Positions 13,490-24,340 of a DNA stretch of 32,041 nt are shown here, piece after piece (position 1 is the first letter of the stretch; each line of letters starts with the position of its first letter). Origin of the DNA: an uncultured SAR116 cluster alpha proteobacterium (GTDB lineage Bacteria > Pseudomonadota > Alphaproteobacteria > Puniceispirillales > Marisalimonadaceae); the NCBI GenBank assembly GCA_902514865.1, contig CABXSI010000007.1, forward strand, positions 1-32,041, written 5' to 3'. The notes under the pieces were generated by a model, which did no database searches, was not told the DNA's origin, and worked only from the letters and a program-made list of their open reading frames with translations. The position numbers and the translations under genes are program-made.

Positions 13490-13765
13490 ATGTCTAGATC
13501 TATATGGAAAGGTCCCTTTGTGGACGGTTATTTACTAAAAAAAGCGGATGTAGCAAGAGAATCTGGTAGAAATGACGTAATAAAAACTTGGTCTAGGAGA
13601 TCCACAGTTATGCCTCAATTCGTTGGGCTTACATTTGGTGTGTATAATGGTAAAAAATTTATACCAGTAACAATTACTGAAACTATGGTTGGGCATAAGT
13701 TAGGTGAATTTTCACCTACCAGAACATATTATGGCCATACAGCTGACAAAAAGTCAAAGCGATAG
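13490..13765 (+). CDS. rpsS: 30S ribosomal protein S19
   Basis: [18 protein letters not shown]...[28 protein letters not shown]. Confidence 0.99.
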   Translation: MSRSIWKGPFVDGYLLKKADVARESGRNDVIKTWSRRSTVMPQFVGLTFGVYNGKKFIPVTITETMVGHKLGEFSPTRTYYGHTADKKSKR

Positions 13766-13773
13766 AGGAAAAG

Positions 13774-14151
13774 ATGGGGAAAGAGAAAAACAAAAGAAGG
13801 GAACTAGAAAATGAGGCAAAGGTTGTCTTGAGAAATATTAGGATTAGTCCACAAAAACTTAACCTTGTAGCCCAGATGATTAGAAAGCAAAGTGCATCTA
13901 AGGCTATTTCTATTCTACAATTTTCTAAGCGAAGAATATCAAACGATGTTGAAAAAGCACTTAGGTCTGCTATCGCTAACGCTGAAAATAATCATTCGTT
14001 AGATATTGACAAACTTATCGTTAAAGAAGCTTATGTTGGGAAAGGGTTGGTTATGAAACGTTTTCATGCTCGCGCAAGAGGTCGTGGGGCAAAAATTATT
14101 AAGCCTTTTTCTCATCTAACAATTTTATTATCCGAACAAGAAGGTAAATAA
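13774..14151 (+). CDS. rplV: 50S ribosomal protein L22
   Basis: [21 protein letters not shown]...[24 protein letters not shown]. Confidence 0.98.
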   Translation: MGKEKNKRRELENEAKVVLRNIRISPQKLNLVAQMIRKQSASKAISILQFSKRRISNDVEKALRSAIANAENNHSLDIDKLIVKEAYVGKGLVMKRFHARARGRGAKIIKPFSHLTILLSEQEGK

Positions 14152-14152
14152 T

Positions 14153-14854
14153 ATGGGACAAAAAACACAGCCTATTGGATTTAGATTAGGTATTAACCGT
14201 ACTTGGGACTCTAGGTGGTTTGGCGGAAAATCGTATGCAGACTTACTTCATCAAGATATAAATCTTAGGAAGTATTTGTTTGATAAGCTTAGAGCAGCCG
14301 CAGTTAGTAAGATTGTTATCGAAAGACCTGCTGGAAGAGCAAAAATTTCTATTTATGCCGGAAGACCTGGACTAGTTATTGGTAAAAAAGGTCAAGATAT
14401 CGAAACTTTAAAAAATACATTAAGTAAGCAAATTGGTTCTGAGGTTAGCCTCAATATAATAGAAATAAGAAAACCTGAGATTGATGCAAAATTAGTTGCT
14501 GACGGTATAGCTCAGCAACTTGAAAGAAGAGTTGCTTTCAGAAGAGCAATGAAAAGAGCTGTTCAAAGTGCAATTAGACTTGGAGCTGAAGGAGTTAGAA
14601 TTAACTGCGCAGGTAGGCTTGGAGGTGCAGAGATTGCCAGAACTGAGTGGTATAGAGAGGGTAGAGTTCCATTGCATACTTTAAGGGCAGATGTTGATTA
14701 TGGTGAGTCAACTGCATTTACAACTTATGGTGCGACTGGAATAAAAGTATGGATTTTTAAAGGCGAAGTTATGGAACATGATCCTATGGCTCAAGATAAA
14801 AAAATGCAAGGTGGTGTCAAAGGTTCAAATATTAAATCAATGGATCAGGGGTAA
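14153..14854 (+). CDS. rpsC: 30S ribosomal protein S3
   Basis: [22 protein letters not shown]...[15 protein letters not shown]. Confidence 0.99.
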   Translation: MGQKTQPIGFRLGINRTWDSRWFGGKSYADLLHQDINLRKYLFDKLRAAAVSKIVIERPAGRAKISIYAGRPGLVIGKKGQDIETLKNTLSKQIGSEVSLNIIEIRKPEIDAKLVADGIAQQLERRVAFRRAMKRAVQSAIRLGAEGVRINCAGRLGGAEIARTEWYREGRVPLHTLRADVDYGESTAFTTYGATGIKVWIFKGEVMEHDPMAQDKKMQGGVKGSNIKSMDQG

Positions 14855-14856
14855 AC

Positions 14857-15270
14857 ATGTTACAGCCTAAAAGAACAAAATTTAGAAAAGCTCATAAAGG
14901 TAGAATTCATGGTCTATCTAAAGGTGGAACGAAGCTTAATTTTGGATCATTTGGACTCAAAGCCATTGAGCCTGAAAGAGTAACAGCTAGGCAAATAGAA
15001 GCAGCTAGAAGAGCTATAACTAGACATTTAAGGAGAGCTGGTAGGGTATGGATTAGGATATTTCCAGACGTCCCCGTTTCAAGTAAGCCTGCCGAAGTTA
15101 GAATGGGTAAAGGCAAGGGGTCACCAGATTTTTGGGTTTGCAGGGTTAAACCTGGTAGGATCATGTTTGAACTTGATGGTGTTTCAGAAATTGCTGCTAA
15201 AGAAGCTTTGAGTTTAGCAGCAGCGAAATTACCAATGCATACTAAGGTTGTTAAAAGATTAGGTGAATAA
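14857..15270 (+). CDS. rplP: 50S ribosomal protein L16
   Basis: [19 protein letters not shown]...[28 protein letters not shown]. Confidence 0.99.
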   Translation: MLQPKRTKFRKAHKGRIHGLSKGGTKLNFGSFGLKAIEPERVTARQIEAARRAITRHLRRAGRVWIRIFPDVPVSSKPAEVRMGKGKGSPDFWVCRVKPGRIMFELDGVSEIAAKEALSLAAAKLPMHTKVVKRLGE

Positions 15271-15284
15271 ATAAAGAGGAATAA

Positions 15285-15491
15285 ATGGCAAAGTATAAGC
15301 CCAAAGATTTAAAAGTTAAGACTAATGATGAACTTAAAGAACAGATAAAATTGTTAAGAAAAGAACAATTTAACCTTCGCTTCCAAGTTGCAAATGGACA
15401 GAATGAAAATCCTGCCAGGTTTAAGCAAATTAGAAAAGAAATAGCTTGTATAAAAACAATTTTGAACAATGCTGTATCAACCAAAGTTTGA
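15285..15491 (+). CDS. rpmC: 50S ribosomal protein L29
   Basis: 68 aa; [44 protein letters not shown]. Confidence 0.97.
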   Translation: MAKYKPKDLKVKTNDELKEQIKLLRKEQFNLRFQVANGQNENPARFKQIRKEIACIKTILNNAVSTKV

Positions 15492-15502
15492 GGACTAATT
15501 AA

Positions 15503-15730
15503 ATGCCAAAAAGAATTTTAACAGGTAAAGTTACAAGTAATAAGTCAGATAAAACTATAACTGTTTTAGTGGAAAGAAAAATTATGCACCCGATGTACAA
15601 AAAGTTTGTTACAAAATCTAAAAAATTTTCTGCACATGATAGTAAAAATAAGTTCAATATTGGGGATGTTGTAAGTATTAGAGAGTGCAATCCCATCTCG
15701 AAAAATAAGCGTTTTGAAGTTATCTATTAA
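15503..15730 (+). CDS. rpsQ: 30S ribosomal protein S17
   Basis: [31 protein letters not shown]...[30 protein letters not shown]. Confidence 0.98.
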   Translation: MPKRILTGKVTSNKSDKTITVLVERKIMHPMYKKFVTKSKKFSAHDSKNKFNIGDVVSIRECNPISKNKRFEVIY

Positions 15731-15755
15731 TTGAAATTTTTCTTGGAGATATAAT

Positions 15756-16124
15756 ATGATACAAATGCAAAGTAATCTTGAAGTTGCTGACAACTCAGGC
15801 GCAAGAAGAGTTCAATGCATTAAAGTTTTGGGTGGATCTGGTCGTACTTCAGCTGCTGTTGGAGATGTTATAGTAGTCTCAATTAAAGAAGCTATTCCTA
15901 GAGGTCGTGTAAAAAAAGGTGACGTTCATAGAGCTGTCATAGTTAGAACTTCAAAAGAAGTCAGAAGAAATGATGGCACTTGCATTAGATTTGATAAAAA
16001 TGCTGCAGTTTTGGTTAATAAAAGTAACGAGCCAATTGGAACAAGAATATTCGGTCCTGTTACACGAGAATTACGAAGCAGAAAATTTATGAAAATTGTA
16101 TCTTTAGCTCCTGAGGTTCTATAA
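15756..16124 (+). CDS. rplN: 50S ribosomal protein L14
   Basis: [28 protein letters not shown]. Confidence 0.99.
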   Translation: MIQMQSNLEVADNSGARRVQCIKVLGGSGRTSAAVGDVIVVSIKEAIPRGRVKKGDVHRAVIVRTSKEVRRNDGTCIRFDKNAAVLVNKSNEPIGTRIFGPVTRELRSRKFMKIVSLAPEVL

Positions 16125-16444
16125 TGAACAAAAAGTTTAAAATCAAAAAGGGTGATGCAGTAATCGTAATTGCCGGTAAGGATAAAGGTAAGTCAGGCAA
16201 CGTTTTGTCTATATTGAAAAACAAAGACAGAGTTATTGTTCAAGGTATCAATATAATTAAGCGTCATAGAAAAGCAACACAAGAAAGCCCAGGTAAAATT
16301 GAAGAGGTAGAAGCCTCTATTCATATTTCAAATGTTTCGCTTGTCGATCCTGACAACGCTAAACCAACGAGAGTTAAGTATGAGTTTAAAGATGGTGTCA
16401 AGAAAAGATTGTCTGTAGTATCAGGCGCTTTAATAGACAAGTAA
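16124..16444 (+). CDS. rplX: 50S ribosomal protein L24
   Basis: KFKIKKGDAVIVIAGKDKGKSGNVL; TAATG overlap with rplN stop. Confidence 0.98.
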   Translation: MNKKFKIKKGDAVIVIAGKDKGKSGNVLSILKNKDRVIVQGINIIKRHRKATQESPGKIEEVEASIHISNVSLVDPDNAKPTRVKYEFKDGVKKRLSVVSGALIDK

Positions 16445-16457
16445 AATGGAGATTTAA

Positions 16458-17003
16458 ATGACTGTCCGCTTGCATGAAAGATATAAAAAAGAAATTTCTA
16501 ATAGATTAAAAGAAAAGTTCAAATATAAAAATGATTTAGAGATACCAAAACTTGAAAAGGTTGTTATTAACATGGGTGTTGGCGAAGCTGTAAAAGATAG
16601 TAAAAAAATTGAAGTTGCTCTTAAGGAGTTGGCTGCAATAAGTGGACAAAAGCCTGTAGTCACTAAATCAAAAAAAGCTAATGCGAGCTTCAAATTAAGA
16701 GAAGGTATGCCTATTGGAGTAAAAGTAACCCTTAGAAAAGATAAAATGTATGAATTTATAGATAGGTTTATCAATGTAGCGTTGCCAAGAGTAAGAGATT
16801 TCAGGGGTGTTAATCCAAAGAGTTTTGATGGTAATGGCAATTACGCACTTGGTTTAAAAGAACAATTTGTTTTTCCTGAAATTGAGTATGACAACGTGGA
16901 TTCTGTTAGAGGTATGGATATAATTTTTGTTACTTCAGCTAAATCAGACGATGAAGGAAAAGAGTTACTAAGCGGATTTGATTTTCCATTTAATTCACAA
17001 TAA
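16458..17003 (+). CDS. rplE: 50S ribosomal protein L5
   Basis: [21 protein letters not shown]...[33 protein letters not shown]. Confidence 0.99.
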   Translation: MTVRLHERYKKEISNRLKEKFKYKNDLEIPKLEKVVINMGVGEAVKDSKKIEVALKELAAISGQKPVVTKSKKANASFKLREGMPIGVKVTLRKDKMYEFIDRFINVALPRVRDFRGVNPKSFDGNGNYALGLKEQFVFPEIEYDNVDSVRGMDIIFVTSAKSDDEGKELLSGFDFPFNSQ

Positions 17004-17022
17004 TTTTTACTAGGAGATATAG

Positions 17023-17328
17023 ATGGCCAAAAAAAGTGCTATCCAAAAAAATTTGAATAAAGAAATACAAGTTAAAAAAAATAAATCGCGAAGAGATAGA
17101 TTAAAAGCAATTTGTAGTAATAAGTCTCTTCCTATTGAAGAGCGTTTTGAAGCTCAACTCAAATTATCTGAAATGCCCAGAAATGGAGCAAAGATTAGGC
17201 TTAGAAATAGGTGTCTAATTACAGGTAGACCTCGTGGCTATTATAGAAAAGTAAAAATGTCACGTATTGCATTAAGAGAATTAGCTTTATCTGGTCAGAT
17301 TCCAGGTATGGTTAAATCAAGTTGGTAG
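17023..17328 (+). CDS. rpsN: 30S ribosomal protein S14
   Basis: 101 aa, zinc-independent long form; [48 protein letters not shown]. Confidence 0.98.
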   Translation: MAKKSAIQKNLNKEIQVKKNKSRRDRLKAICSNKSLPIEERFEAQLKLSEMPRNGAKIRLRNRCLITGRPRGYYRKVKMSRIALRELALSGQIPGMVKSSW

Positions 17329-17341
17329 AAAGGTATTAATT

Positions 17342-17740
17342 ATGTCAATGAGTGATACGCTTGGAGATATGTTAACTAGAATTAGAAATGGTCAGACAGC
17401 TAATAAAACTGTTGTAGAAGCCCCTGCTTCTAGGTTTAGAGCAAGCGTCCTAGATGTTTTAAAAAGAGAAGGTTATATTCGTGATTTTTCTAAATTCGAA
17501 AGTCGACCTGGAATTCATGAATTCAAAATAGAATTAAAATATTATGAAGGTAAGCCTGTTATAAGTGAAATTAAAAGAGTATCAACCCCTGGTAGAAGAG
17601 TTTACTCAAGTATAAGTGATTTGCCAAGAACATACAATGGTCTTGGAATATCTATATTATCAACTCCAAGAGGTGTTATGAGTGATAATGAAGCAAGAGC
17701 GGCTCACGTCGGTGGTGAAGTTCTTTGCCAAGTATTTTAG
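17342..17740 (+). CDS. rpsH: 30S ribosomal protein S8
   Basis: [18 protein letters not shown]...[33 protein letters not shown]. Confidence 0.99.
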   Translation: MSMSDTLGDMLTRIRNGQTANKTVVEAPASRFRASVLDVLKREGYIRDFSKFESRPGIHEFKIELKYYEGKPVISEIKRVSTPGRRVYSSISDLPRTYNGLGISILSTPRGVMSDNEARAAHVGGEVLCQVF

Positions 17741-17752
17741 GAGTATAAATAG

Positions 17753-18286
17753 ATGTCTAGAATTGGTCAGGCCACAATAAAGATCCCCGATGGTATTGAA
17801 GTAAAGCATGAAGGTAATAATTTCTGGGCAAAGGGGTCAAAAGGTGAATTAAATGCTCCAGTGAGTGATACAGTTAATGTTACAATAAAAGATGATATAA
17901 TATCAGTTGAACCAAAAAATAAAGATACAAAAACTAAAGCAATTTGGGGAACAACTAGAGCTCTTATAAATAATGCTGTTTCAGGTGTTAGCGCTGGTTT
18001 TACAAAAGATATGGAGATTGTAGGTGTTGGTTATAGAGGTGCATTGCAAGGTAAAACACTATCACTGAGCTTAGGCCTAAGTCACCCTGTTGAAATTGAC
18101 ATTCCTGAGGGTATTTTGGTGAAGATGGATGGAAACACAAAATTTACAATTTCTGGTGCTGATAAACAAAAAATTGGTGAATTTGCAGCAATGATAAGAT
18201 CTAAAAGACCTCCTGAACCATTTAAAGGCAAAGGAATAAGATATGCTAACGAATTTATTTTACGTAAAGAAGGTAAGAAAAAATAG
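17753..18286 (+). CDS. rplF: 50S ribosomal protein L6
   Basis: [17 protein letters not shown]...[23 protein letters not shown]. Confidence 0.98.
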   Translation: MSRIGQATIKIPDGIEVKHEGNNFWAKGSKGELNAPVSDTVNVTIKDDIISVEPKNKDTKTKAIWGTTRALINNAVSGVSAGFTKDMEIVGVGYRGALQGKTLSLSLGLSHPVEIDIPEGILVKMDGNTKFTISGADKQKIGEFAAMIRSKRPPEPFKGKGIRYANEFILRKEGKKK

Positions 18287-18294
18287 AGGTATTT

Positions 18295-18657
18295 ATGAAT
18301 AATTCAATGTCACTTCATAATAGAAGAAAAAATAGAAATAGAAAAGCCTTGAAAGTCAGGTCATTTGGTAAATTACGATTAACTGTTTTTAGGTCAAGCA
18401 AACATATTTATGGTCAAATAATTGACGACAACGAAGGTAGAACTGTTGCCTCAGCTTCAAGCCTCGAAACTAAAATAAAAAGTCAATTCAAAAATTGTGG
18501 AAATAAAGATGCTGCAACATCAGTTGGTAAATTGATAGCCGAAAAGGCTTTAACACAAGGCATAAAAAAAGTTGTTTTTGACAGAGGTGGATATATTTAT
18601 CATGGCAGAGTTAAGAACCTAGCCGAAGCAGCTAGGGAAGGTGGATTAATATTTTAG
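18295..18657 (+). CDS. rplR: 50S ribosomal protein L18
   Basis: [31 protein letters not shown]...[28 protein letters not shown]. Confidence 0.98.
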   Translation: MNNSMSLHNRRKNRNRKALKVRSFGKLRLTVFRSSKHIYGQIIDDNEGRTVASASSLETKIKSQFKNCGNKDAATSVGKLIAEKALTQGIKKVVFDRGGYIYHGRVKNLAEAAREGGLIF

Positions 18658-18666
18658 GGGTTTGTA

Positions 18667-19233
18667 ATGGCGAGAATTGATAAACAAGACAAAAAAAATA
18701 ATAAAGAAGATAGTGATTTAGTCGATAAGTTAGTTGGTATAAATCGTGTTGCTAAAGTTGTTAAAGGCGGAAGACGATTTGGATTTGCCGCCCTAGTTGT
18801 AGTTGGTGACCAAAGGGGTAAGGTTGGTTTTGGTACCGGTAAAGCTAAAGAGGTACCTGAAGCAATTAAAAAAGCAACTGACGATGCAAAGAAAAGTATG
18901 GTTAAGGTTCCAATGAAAGAAGGCAGAACATTGCATCACGATATGAAAGGTCATTATGGTGCTGGAAGAGTTGTTTTAAGAAGTGCACCATCCGGAACTG
19001 GTATAATTGCTGGGGGTCCTATGCGAGCTGTATTTGAAACACTTGGGGTCCAAGATGTAGTTGCAAAATCAATAGGAACCTCAAATCCACATAATATGAT
19101 AAAAGCAACATTTGATGCTTTCAAATCAATGAACTCCCCAAGAAGCGTTGCTAATAAAAGAAGTAGAAAAGTTGCTGAAATTTTTGGTAATCAGCCAAAA
19201 ACAGAAATTAACAAAAATTCCAAAGCTAGTTAG
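18667..19233 (+). CDS. rpsE: 30S ribosomal protein S5
   Basis: [45 protein letters not shown]. Confidence 0.99.
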   Translation: MARIDKQDKKNNKEDSDLVDKLVGINRVAKVVKGGRRFGFAALVVVGDQRGKVGFGTGKAKEVPEAIKKATDDAKKSMVKVPMKEGRTLHHDMKGHYGAGRVVLRSAPSGTGIIAGGPMRAVFETLGVQDVVAKSIGTSNPHNMIKATFDAFKSMNSPRSVANKRSRKVAEIFGNQPKTEINKNSKAS

Positions 19234-19241
19234 GTGTCGTA

Positions 19242-19424
19242 ATGTCAGATAAGAATACACTCGTTGTTACTCAAAAGAGAAGCCCTATTGGTAGACAATC
19301 AGATCAAAAAAAAACATTGATAGGTCTTGGTTTAAATAAAATTGGTAGAACCAAAATTTTAAAAGATACGCCTTCTATAAGGGGCATGATAAATAAGGTA
19401 AAACATCTGGTTGAAGTTAGCTAA
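19242..19424 (+). CDS. rpmD: 50S ribosomal protein L30
   Basis: 60 aa; [52 protein letters not shown]. Confidence 0.97.
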   Translation: MSDKNTLVVTQKRSPIGRQSDQKKTLIGLGLNKIGRTKILKDTPSIRGMINKVKHLVEVS

Positions 19425-19456
19425 AAAATAAAATTAGACTAGATTAGGGGTTAAAT

Positions 19457-19957
19457 ATGAATTTAAATGAAATTAAAGATAATAAATTTGCAACAAAAAA
19501 TAAAAAAAGAGTTGGCAGAGGTATAGGTTCTGGAACAGGAAAAACTTCTGGAAAAGGTCACAAAGGCCAAAAGGCTAGGTCAGGAGTATCTATTAAAGGT
19601 TTTGAAGGAGGGCAAATGCCCATCCACAGAAGATTACCAAAAAGAGGATTTACCAATATAAATAGAGTTCCTTATGTTGTATTAAACTTTAACAGATTAC
19701 AAAGTTTAATTAATGATAAAAAAATTGATCCAAAAAAAATAATTAATCATCAAACATTATTTGATTTAGGCATAGTTAAAACTTTGAAATCTAAGATTAA
19801 ACTTTTGGCTAAAGGTGAAATAAAAACTAAAATAAATATTGAAGTTGCTGCGGCTTCTACTTCAGCAAAACAGATTGTGGAGAAGGAAGGTGGTTCAATT
19901 ACTATCATAGAAAATAATAAATTGGTTAAAATCCCTCCTAAGAAATCTGGAGTTTAA
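19457..19957 (+). CDS. rplO: 50S ribosomal protein L15
   Basis: KKRVGRGIGSGTGKTSGKGHKGQKARSGVSIKGFEGGQMPIHRRLPKRGF. Confidence 0.98.
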   Translation: MNLNEIKDNKFATKNKKRVGRGIGSGTGKTSGKGHKGQKARSGVSIKGFEGGQMPIHRRLPKRGFTNINRVPYVVLNFNRLQSLINDKKIDPKKIINHQTLFDLGIVKTLKSKIKLLAKGEIKTKINIEVAAASTSAKQIVEKEGGSITIIENNKLVKIPPKKSGV

Positions 19958-19960
19958 TTA

Positions 19961-21289
19961 ATGGCTAACGAAAGTATGTTCGGGGTATTAGGTCAAGCTA
20001 CTGAACTGCGTCAAAGAATAATATTTACTCTTATTGCTTTAATCGTATACAGATTAGGAACTTATATACCTGTTCCAGGTATTAATGCTGTAGCATTATC
20101 AGAAATTGTCAATAATGCAAATAATGGTGTTCTTGGAATGTTTAATATGTTTTCTGGGGGTGCTTTAGGTAGAATGACAATTTTTGCTCTAACAATACTT
20201 CCATATATATCGGCTTCAATAATAATGCAATTGATGACTTCCATCTCTCCTCAAATGTCTCAATTAAAAAAAGACGGCGAATCAGGAAGAAAAACAATTA
20301 ATCAATATACAAGATACTTAACTGTGTTACTAGCAACAGTCCAAGCATATGGATTTGCAGTAGCTTTAGAAAGTACAACAGGTTCCTCAGGTTCACTAGT
20401 TAATAATCCAGGTGTTTTTTTTAAAGTAACTACTGTAGTAACTTTGGTTGGATCAGTTATGTTTTTGTTATGGCTAGGAGAGCAGATAACATCAAGGGGC
20501 ATTGGAAATGGTGTTTCTTTAATTATTTTTTCAGGTATAGTTGCAGAATTGCCAAGAGCTATTGCACAAATTTTAGAACAAGGTAGAACTGGTTCAATTT
20601 CTACCTTTTTAATTATTGCGATACTGATGCTTGCTATAGCAGTCATAGTCTTTATTGTATTTATAGAGCGTTCGCAAAGAAAAATTATTGTACAATACCC
20701 TAAAAGGCAAATGGGTAATAAGATGTTTGCTGGTGATTCGTCTCACTTGCCCTTGAAAATTAATGTTCCCGGTGTAATTCCACCCATTTTTGCATCAGCA
20801 CTTTTGTTATTGCCTACATCATTATCTTCTTTTTCTGGTCTCGATAACAACAGTTCCGAATGGATATTAACTTTGAACTCGTATTTTGGAAGAGGTCAAC
20901 CCTTATATTTAGCATTATATATAAGCTTAATTGTTTTTTTTGCATTCTTCTATACAGCAATAGTATTTAACCCTGACGAAACCGCAGATAACCTAAAAAA
21001 GAATGGAGGTTATGTACCTGGTATTAGACCGGGACCTCCAACTGCTGATTATCTAGACTTTGTGTTAACCAGACTTACAGCAATTGGAGCAACTTATTTA
21101 GCCGCTGTTTGTATTTTACCAGAAATTTTAATATCAAAATACTCAATTCCTTTTTATTTAGGGGGCACCAGCTTATTAATTGTTGTAACTGTCTCTATGG
21201 ATACAGTATCTCAAGCTCAATCACATTTAATCGCACATAGATATTCAGGATTAATTAAAAAGTCAAAGTTAAGAGGAAGTAGGCGGTAG
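19961..21289 (+). CDS. secY: Preprotein translocase subunit SecY
   Basis: 442 aa polytopic; YIPVPGINAVAL, NPDETADNLKKNGGYVPGIRPG. Confidence 0.99.
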   Translation: MANESMFGVLGQATELRQRIIFTLIALIVYRLGTYIPVPGINAVALSEIVNNANNGVLGMFNMFSGGALGRMTIFALTILPYISASIIMQLMTSISPQMSQLKKDGESGRKTINQYTRYLTVLLATVQAYGFAVALESTTGSSGSLVNNPGVFFKVTTVVTLVGSVMFLLWLGEQITSRGIGNGVSLIIFSGIVAELPRAIAQILEQGRTGSISTFLIIAILMLAIAVIVFIVFIERSQRKIIVQYPKRQMGNKMFAGDSSHLPLKINVPGVIPPIFASALLLLPTSLSSFSGLDNNSSEWILTLNSYFGRGQPLYLALYISLIVFFAFFYTAIVFNPDETADNLKKNGGYVPGIRPGPPTADYLDFVLTRLTAIGATYLAAVCILPEILISKYSIPFYLGGTSLLIVVTVSMDTVSQAQSHLIAHRYSGLIKKSKLRGSRR

Positions 21290-21853
21290 ATGAATTTTAT
21301 ATTATTTGGGCCCCCAGGTGCTGGCAAAGGAACGCAAGCTAAAATGCTAATTGACAAGTTCAATATAGTTCAAATTTCCACAGGTAATATGTTAAGAGAT
21401 GAAGTTCATTCTGAGTCTGAATTAGGTAAAAGTGCTAAATCTATAATGGACCGGGGAGATCTAGTATCAGATAACATAATAATCGCTATGATTAATAAAA
21501 GAATACAAATGTCAGATTGTAATAATGGGTTTATATTGGATGGTTTTCCCAGAACTCTAAATCAGGCGATAGAACTGGACGGATTATTAGAAGATTTAAA
21601 TATTAAAATAGACAATGTTATACAAATTGAAGTTGATGAAAACTTGTTGTTAGAAAGAATAAATAAAAGAGCTTCAGAAAATGAAAGTATTAGAAATGAT
21701 GATAACTCTTCAATTCTAAAAAATCGTATAAAAGTATATAAAAAAGACACAGTTCCTGTAATAGATTATTATAGAAATTTAAAAAAACTTAATACAATAA
21801 ATGGAATGCAAAGTATACAAAAGGTATCTCAAGATATTCTCAACATTTTGTAA
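21290..21853 (+). CDS. adk: Adenylate kinase
   Basis: MNFILFGPPGAGKGTQAKMLIDKF...ISTGNMLRDEV...GFILDGFPRTLNQA; directly abuts the secY stop. Confidence 0.98.
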   Translation: MNFILFGPPGAGKGTQAKMLIDKFNIVQISTGNMLRDEVHSESELGKSAKSIMDRGDLVSDNIIIAMINKRIQMSDCNNGFILDGFPRTLNQAIELDGLLEDLNIKIDNVIQIEVDENLLLERINKRASENESIRNDDNSSILKNRIKVYKKDTVPVIDYYRNLKKLNTINGMQSIQKVSQDILNIL

Positions 21854-21866
21854 TGTCACAAAAAAG

Positions 21867-21894
21867 TTGACTGTATCTTTGTAGACATTACAAT
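21867..21894 (+). promoter_or_regulatory. Candidate internal promoter for rpsM-rpsK-rpoA-rplQ (TTGACT - 16 nt - TACAAT)
   Basis: TTGACT at 21867-21872, 16-nt spacer, TACAAT at 21889-21894, in the 94-bp adk-rpsM gap. Confidence 0.6.
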
Positions 21895-21947
21895 CTCGGA
21901 TTTGTTTGGTTTAAATAGATCTTAATTTGACTAAAAAGGAGAAATCA

Positions 21948-22316
21948 GTGGCAAGAATTGCAGGAGTTAATGTACCAACTAACAAGAGGGTTCATATAGC
22001 TCTCACTTACGTTCATGGGATAGGATTAACGGGCTCAAAAAATATTTGTAAAAAAGTGGGAATATCTGAAGATAAAAGAATTAATAATTTATCTGAAGAC
22101 GAACTTACCAAAATCAGAGATATAATTGATGCTGATTATCTTGTTGAGGGTGATTTAAGAAGAAAAACATCTATGGATATAAAAAGGTATTTAGATTTAG
22201 GTTGTTTAAGGGGCTTAAGACATAGAAAAAATTTGCCGGTTAGGGGTCAAAGAACTCATACAAACGCTAGAACTAGAAAAGGTCCTGCAAAGGCAATTGC
22301 AGGTAAAAAGAAATAA
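21948..22316 (+). CDS. rpsM: 30S ribosomal protein S13
   Basis: [26 protein letters not shown] from GTG 21948 with AAGGAG 6 nt upstream; ORF-track TTG start 21927 is 7 codons upstream. Confidence 0.97.
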   Translation: MARIAGVNVPTNKRVHIALTYVHGIGLTGSKNICKKVGISEDKRINNLSEDELTKIRDIIDADYLVEGDLRRKTSMDIKRYLDLGCLRGLRHRKNLPVRGQRTHTNARTRKGPAKAIAGKKK

Positions 22317-22340
22317 TCCTCATAGGGAGAATTAAATATT

Positions 22341-22736
22341 ATGGTTAAACAACCTACTCAAACAAGAATACGACGTAAAGAAAAAAAGAATGTTACAAAT
22401 GCTGTAGCTCATGTGAATTCATCATTTAATAACACAGTTGTTACAATAACTGATATCCAAGGAAATGCAATTTCATGGTCATCATCAGGAAGTATGGGTT
22501 TCAAAGGATCTAGAAAATCTACTCCTTATGCAGCTCAATTAGCTGCAGAGGATGCTGGTAAAAAAGCTTCAGAACATGGTGTTAAAACAGTCGATATTCA
22601 AGTGCAAGGTCCTGGGTCTGGAAGAGAGTCAGCTTTAAGAGCTCTTCAAACTATCGGATTTCAAGTTAATTCAATAAGAGATGTTACACCTATACCGCAT
22701 AATGGTTGTAGACCAAAAAAAAGAAGAAGAGTTTAG
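22341..22736 (+). CDS. rpsK: 30S ribosomal protein S11
   Basis: [47 protein letters not shown]...[17 protein letters not shown]. Confidence 0.99.
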   Translation: MVKQPTQTRIRRKEKKNVTNAVAHVNSSFNNTVVTITDIQGNAISWSSSGSMGFKGSRKSTPYAAQLAAEDAGKKASEHGVKTVDIQVQGPGSGRESALRALQTIGFQVNSIRDVTPIPHNGCRPKKRRRV

Positions 22737-22790
22737 ATAGTTTATTTAAAACAATTACAAAAACAAAGTTTTTATTTATAGAGAGTAATT

Positions 22791-23807
22791 ATGATTGAAA
22801 AGAATTGGAAAGAAATAATAAAGCCTTCTAAGTTAGAAGTTAGAGAAGAGAAAAATCCTGAATACACTTCAACTATAATAGCAGAACCTCTTGAGAGAGG
22901 TTATGGAGTGACCATTGGAAATGCGCTTAGACGAATATTATTATCATCTCTTCAAGGATCAGCTATTACATCAATACAAGTCCAGGGTGTACTTCATGAA
23001 TTTTCGTCAATACCAGGTGTGAGAGAAGATCTTACTGACATAATATTGAATGTAAAAGGTATAAAAGTGAGAATGGATTTTGACGGAATAAAAAAAATCC
23101 AATTAAATGTAGATGGACCTACGACAGTAACTGCAGGTATGATAGAATGCCCACCCGAAGTTGAAATAATGAATAAAGAACATGAAATCTGTACTTTAGA
23201 CCAAGGAGCTAAGCTTAATGTTGAATTTTCTGTAGAAAATGGAAAAGGTTATGTTTCTTCTGCAATTAATAGAAAAGAAGACATACCAATCGGTGTTATC
23301 CCAATCGATGCAATTTTTAGCCCTGTTGTTCAGGTTTCATATAACGTTGATAATGCTCGTGTTGGTCAACAAACAGATTATGATAAGCTATCCTTAATAG
23401 TTACAACTGATGGATCAGTTTCACCAGAAGACGCGGTAGCATTTTCTGCTAGGATTATGCAAGATCAATTAAATAACTTTATTAACTTTGAAGAGCCAGA
23501 AGAAGAAGAGGTCCCAGAAGTTCTTGAAGATTTACCCTTTAATAAAAATCTTCTGCGTAAAGTTGATGAGTTAGAACTTTCAGTAAGATCTGCAAATTGT
23601 TTAAAGAATGATAATATAGTATATATAGGTGATCTAGTTCAAAGATCAGAACCTGAAATGTTACGAACTCCTAATTTCGGTAGAAAAAGTTTAAATGAAA
23701 TAAGAGAAGTGTTAAAAGTGATGGGTTTAGAACTTGGAATGGATGTTGAAAATTGGCCACCCGAGAATATTGAAGAATTAGTTAAAAGAATTGAAGAACC
23801 TTTTTAG
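22791..23807 (+). CDS. rpoA: DNA-directed RNA polymerase subunit alpha
   Basis: [27 protein letters not shown]-terminal domain [43 protein letters not shown]. Confidence 0.99.
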   Translation: MIEKNWKEIIKPSKLEVREEKNPEYTSTIIAEPLERGYGVTIGNALRRILLSSLQGSAITSIQVQGVLHEFSSIPGVREDLTDIILNVKGIKVRMDFDGIKKIQLNVDGPTTVTAGMIECPPEVEIMNKEHEICTLDQGAKLNVEFSVENGKGYVSSAINRKEDIPIGVIPIDAIFSPVVQVSYNVDNARVGQQTDYDKLSLIVTTDGSVSPEDAVAFSARIMQDQLNNFINFEEPEEEEVPEVLEDLPFNKNLLRKVDELELSVRSANCLKNDNIVYIGDLVQRSEPEMLRTPNFGRKSLNEIREVLKVMGLELGMDVENWPPENIEELVKRIEEPF

Positions 23808-23835
23808 CTTTTAACATTTTCCTTAGGAGACACAG

Positions 23836-24276
23836 ATGAAACATAAAATTAAAGGTAAAAAATTAAATAGATCTTCTTCTCATAGAAAAGCTTTATTTAA
23901 AAATATGGCCCAAGCTATTATTAAGCACGAGCAGATAATAACTACTTTACCAAAAGCTAAAACAATGAAACCTATAGTAGATAAACTTATTACTTTAGCC
24001 AAAAAAGGAAGCCTACATGCTAAAAGACAAGCATACTCCAAGTTACGAGACGATAAAATGGTAACAAAACTATTTGAAATCCTTGCTTCACGATATGCTG
24101 ACAGAGCAGGTGGGTATACACGTGTTGTAAAGGCTGGTTTTAGGTATGGAGATGCTGCTGCAATGGCAGTTATAGAACTAGTTGACCGTGACGAAGATGC
24201 AAGAGGATTAGACAGTGGACCAGTTCAAAATATAACTGAGAGTTCAGACGAGCCTAAAGAAGCTGTTGCTAGTTAG
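23836..24276 (+). CDS. rplQ: 50S ribosomal protein L17
   Basis: [34 protein letters not shown]. Confidence 0.98.
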   Translation: MKHKIKGKKLNRSSSHRKALFKNMAQAIIKHEQIITTLPKAKTMKPIVDKLITLAKKGSLHAKRQAYSKLRDDKMVTKLFEILASRYADRAGGYTRVVKAGFRYGDAAAMAVIELVDRDEDARGLDSGPVQNITESSDEPKEAVAS

Positions 24277-24298
24277 TAAAAAAATTAAATTAGATCAC

Positions 24299-24331
24299 AA
24301 ACCGTTCTTTTTTTAGGAACGGTTTTTTTTT
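24299..24331 (+). terminator. Intrinsic terminator closing the ribosomal protein/RNAP cluster
   Basis: Perfect 9-bp stem AAACCGTTC (24299-24307) / GAACGGTTT (24317-24325) followed by an uninterrupted T run to 24331. Confidence 0.93.
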
Positions 24332-24340
24332 GAGAAAATT

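Noticed and set aside
448-15793. Many antisense and overlapping ORFs in the ORF track (e.g. 448-807, 2506-3006, 7551-8045, 8223-8471, 15499-15793)
   Set aside because: They lie opposite highly conserved ribosomal/RNAP/EF genes, are low-complexity Ser/Leu/Ile-rich, and lack RBS or family motifs.
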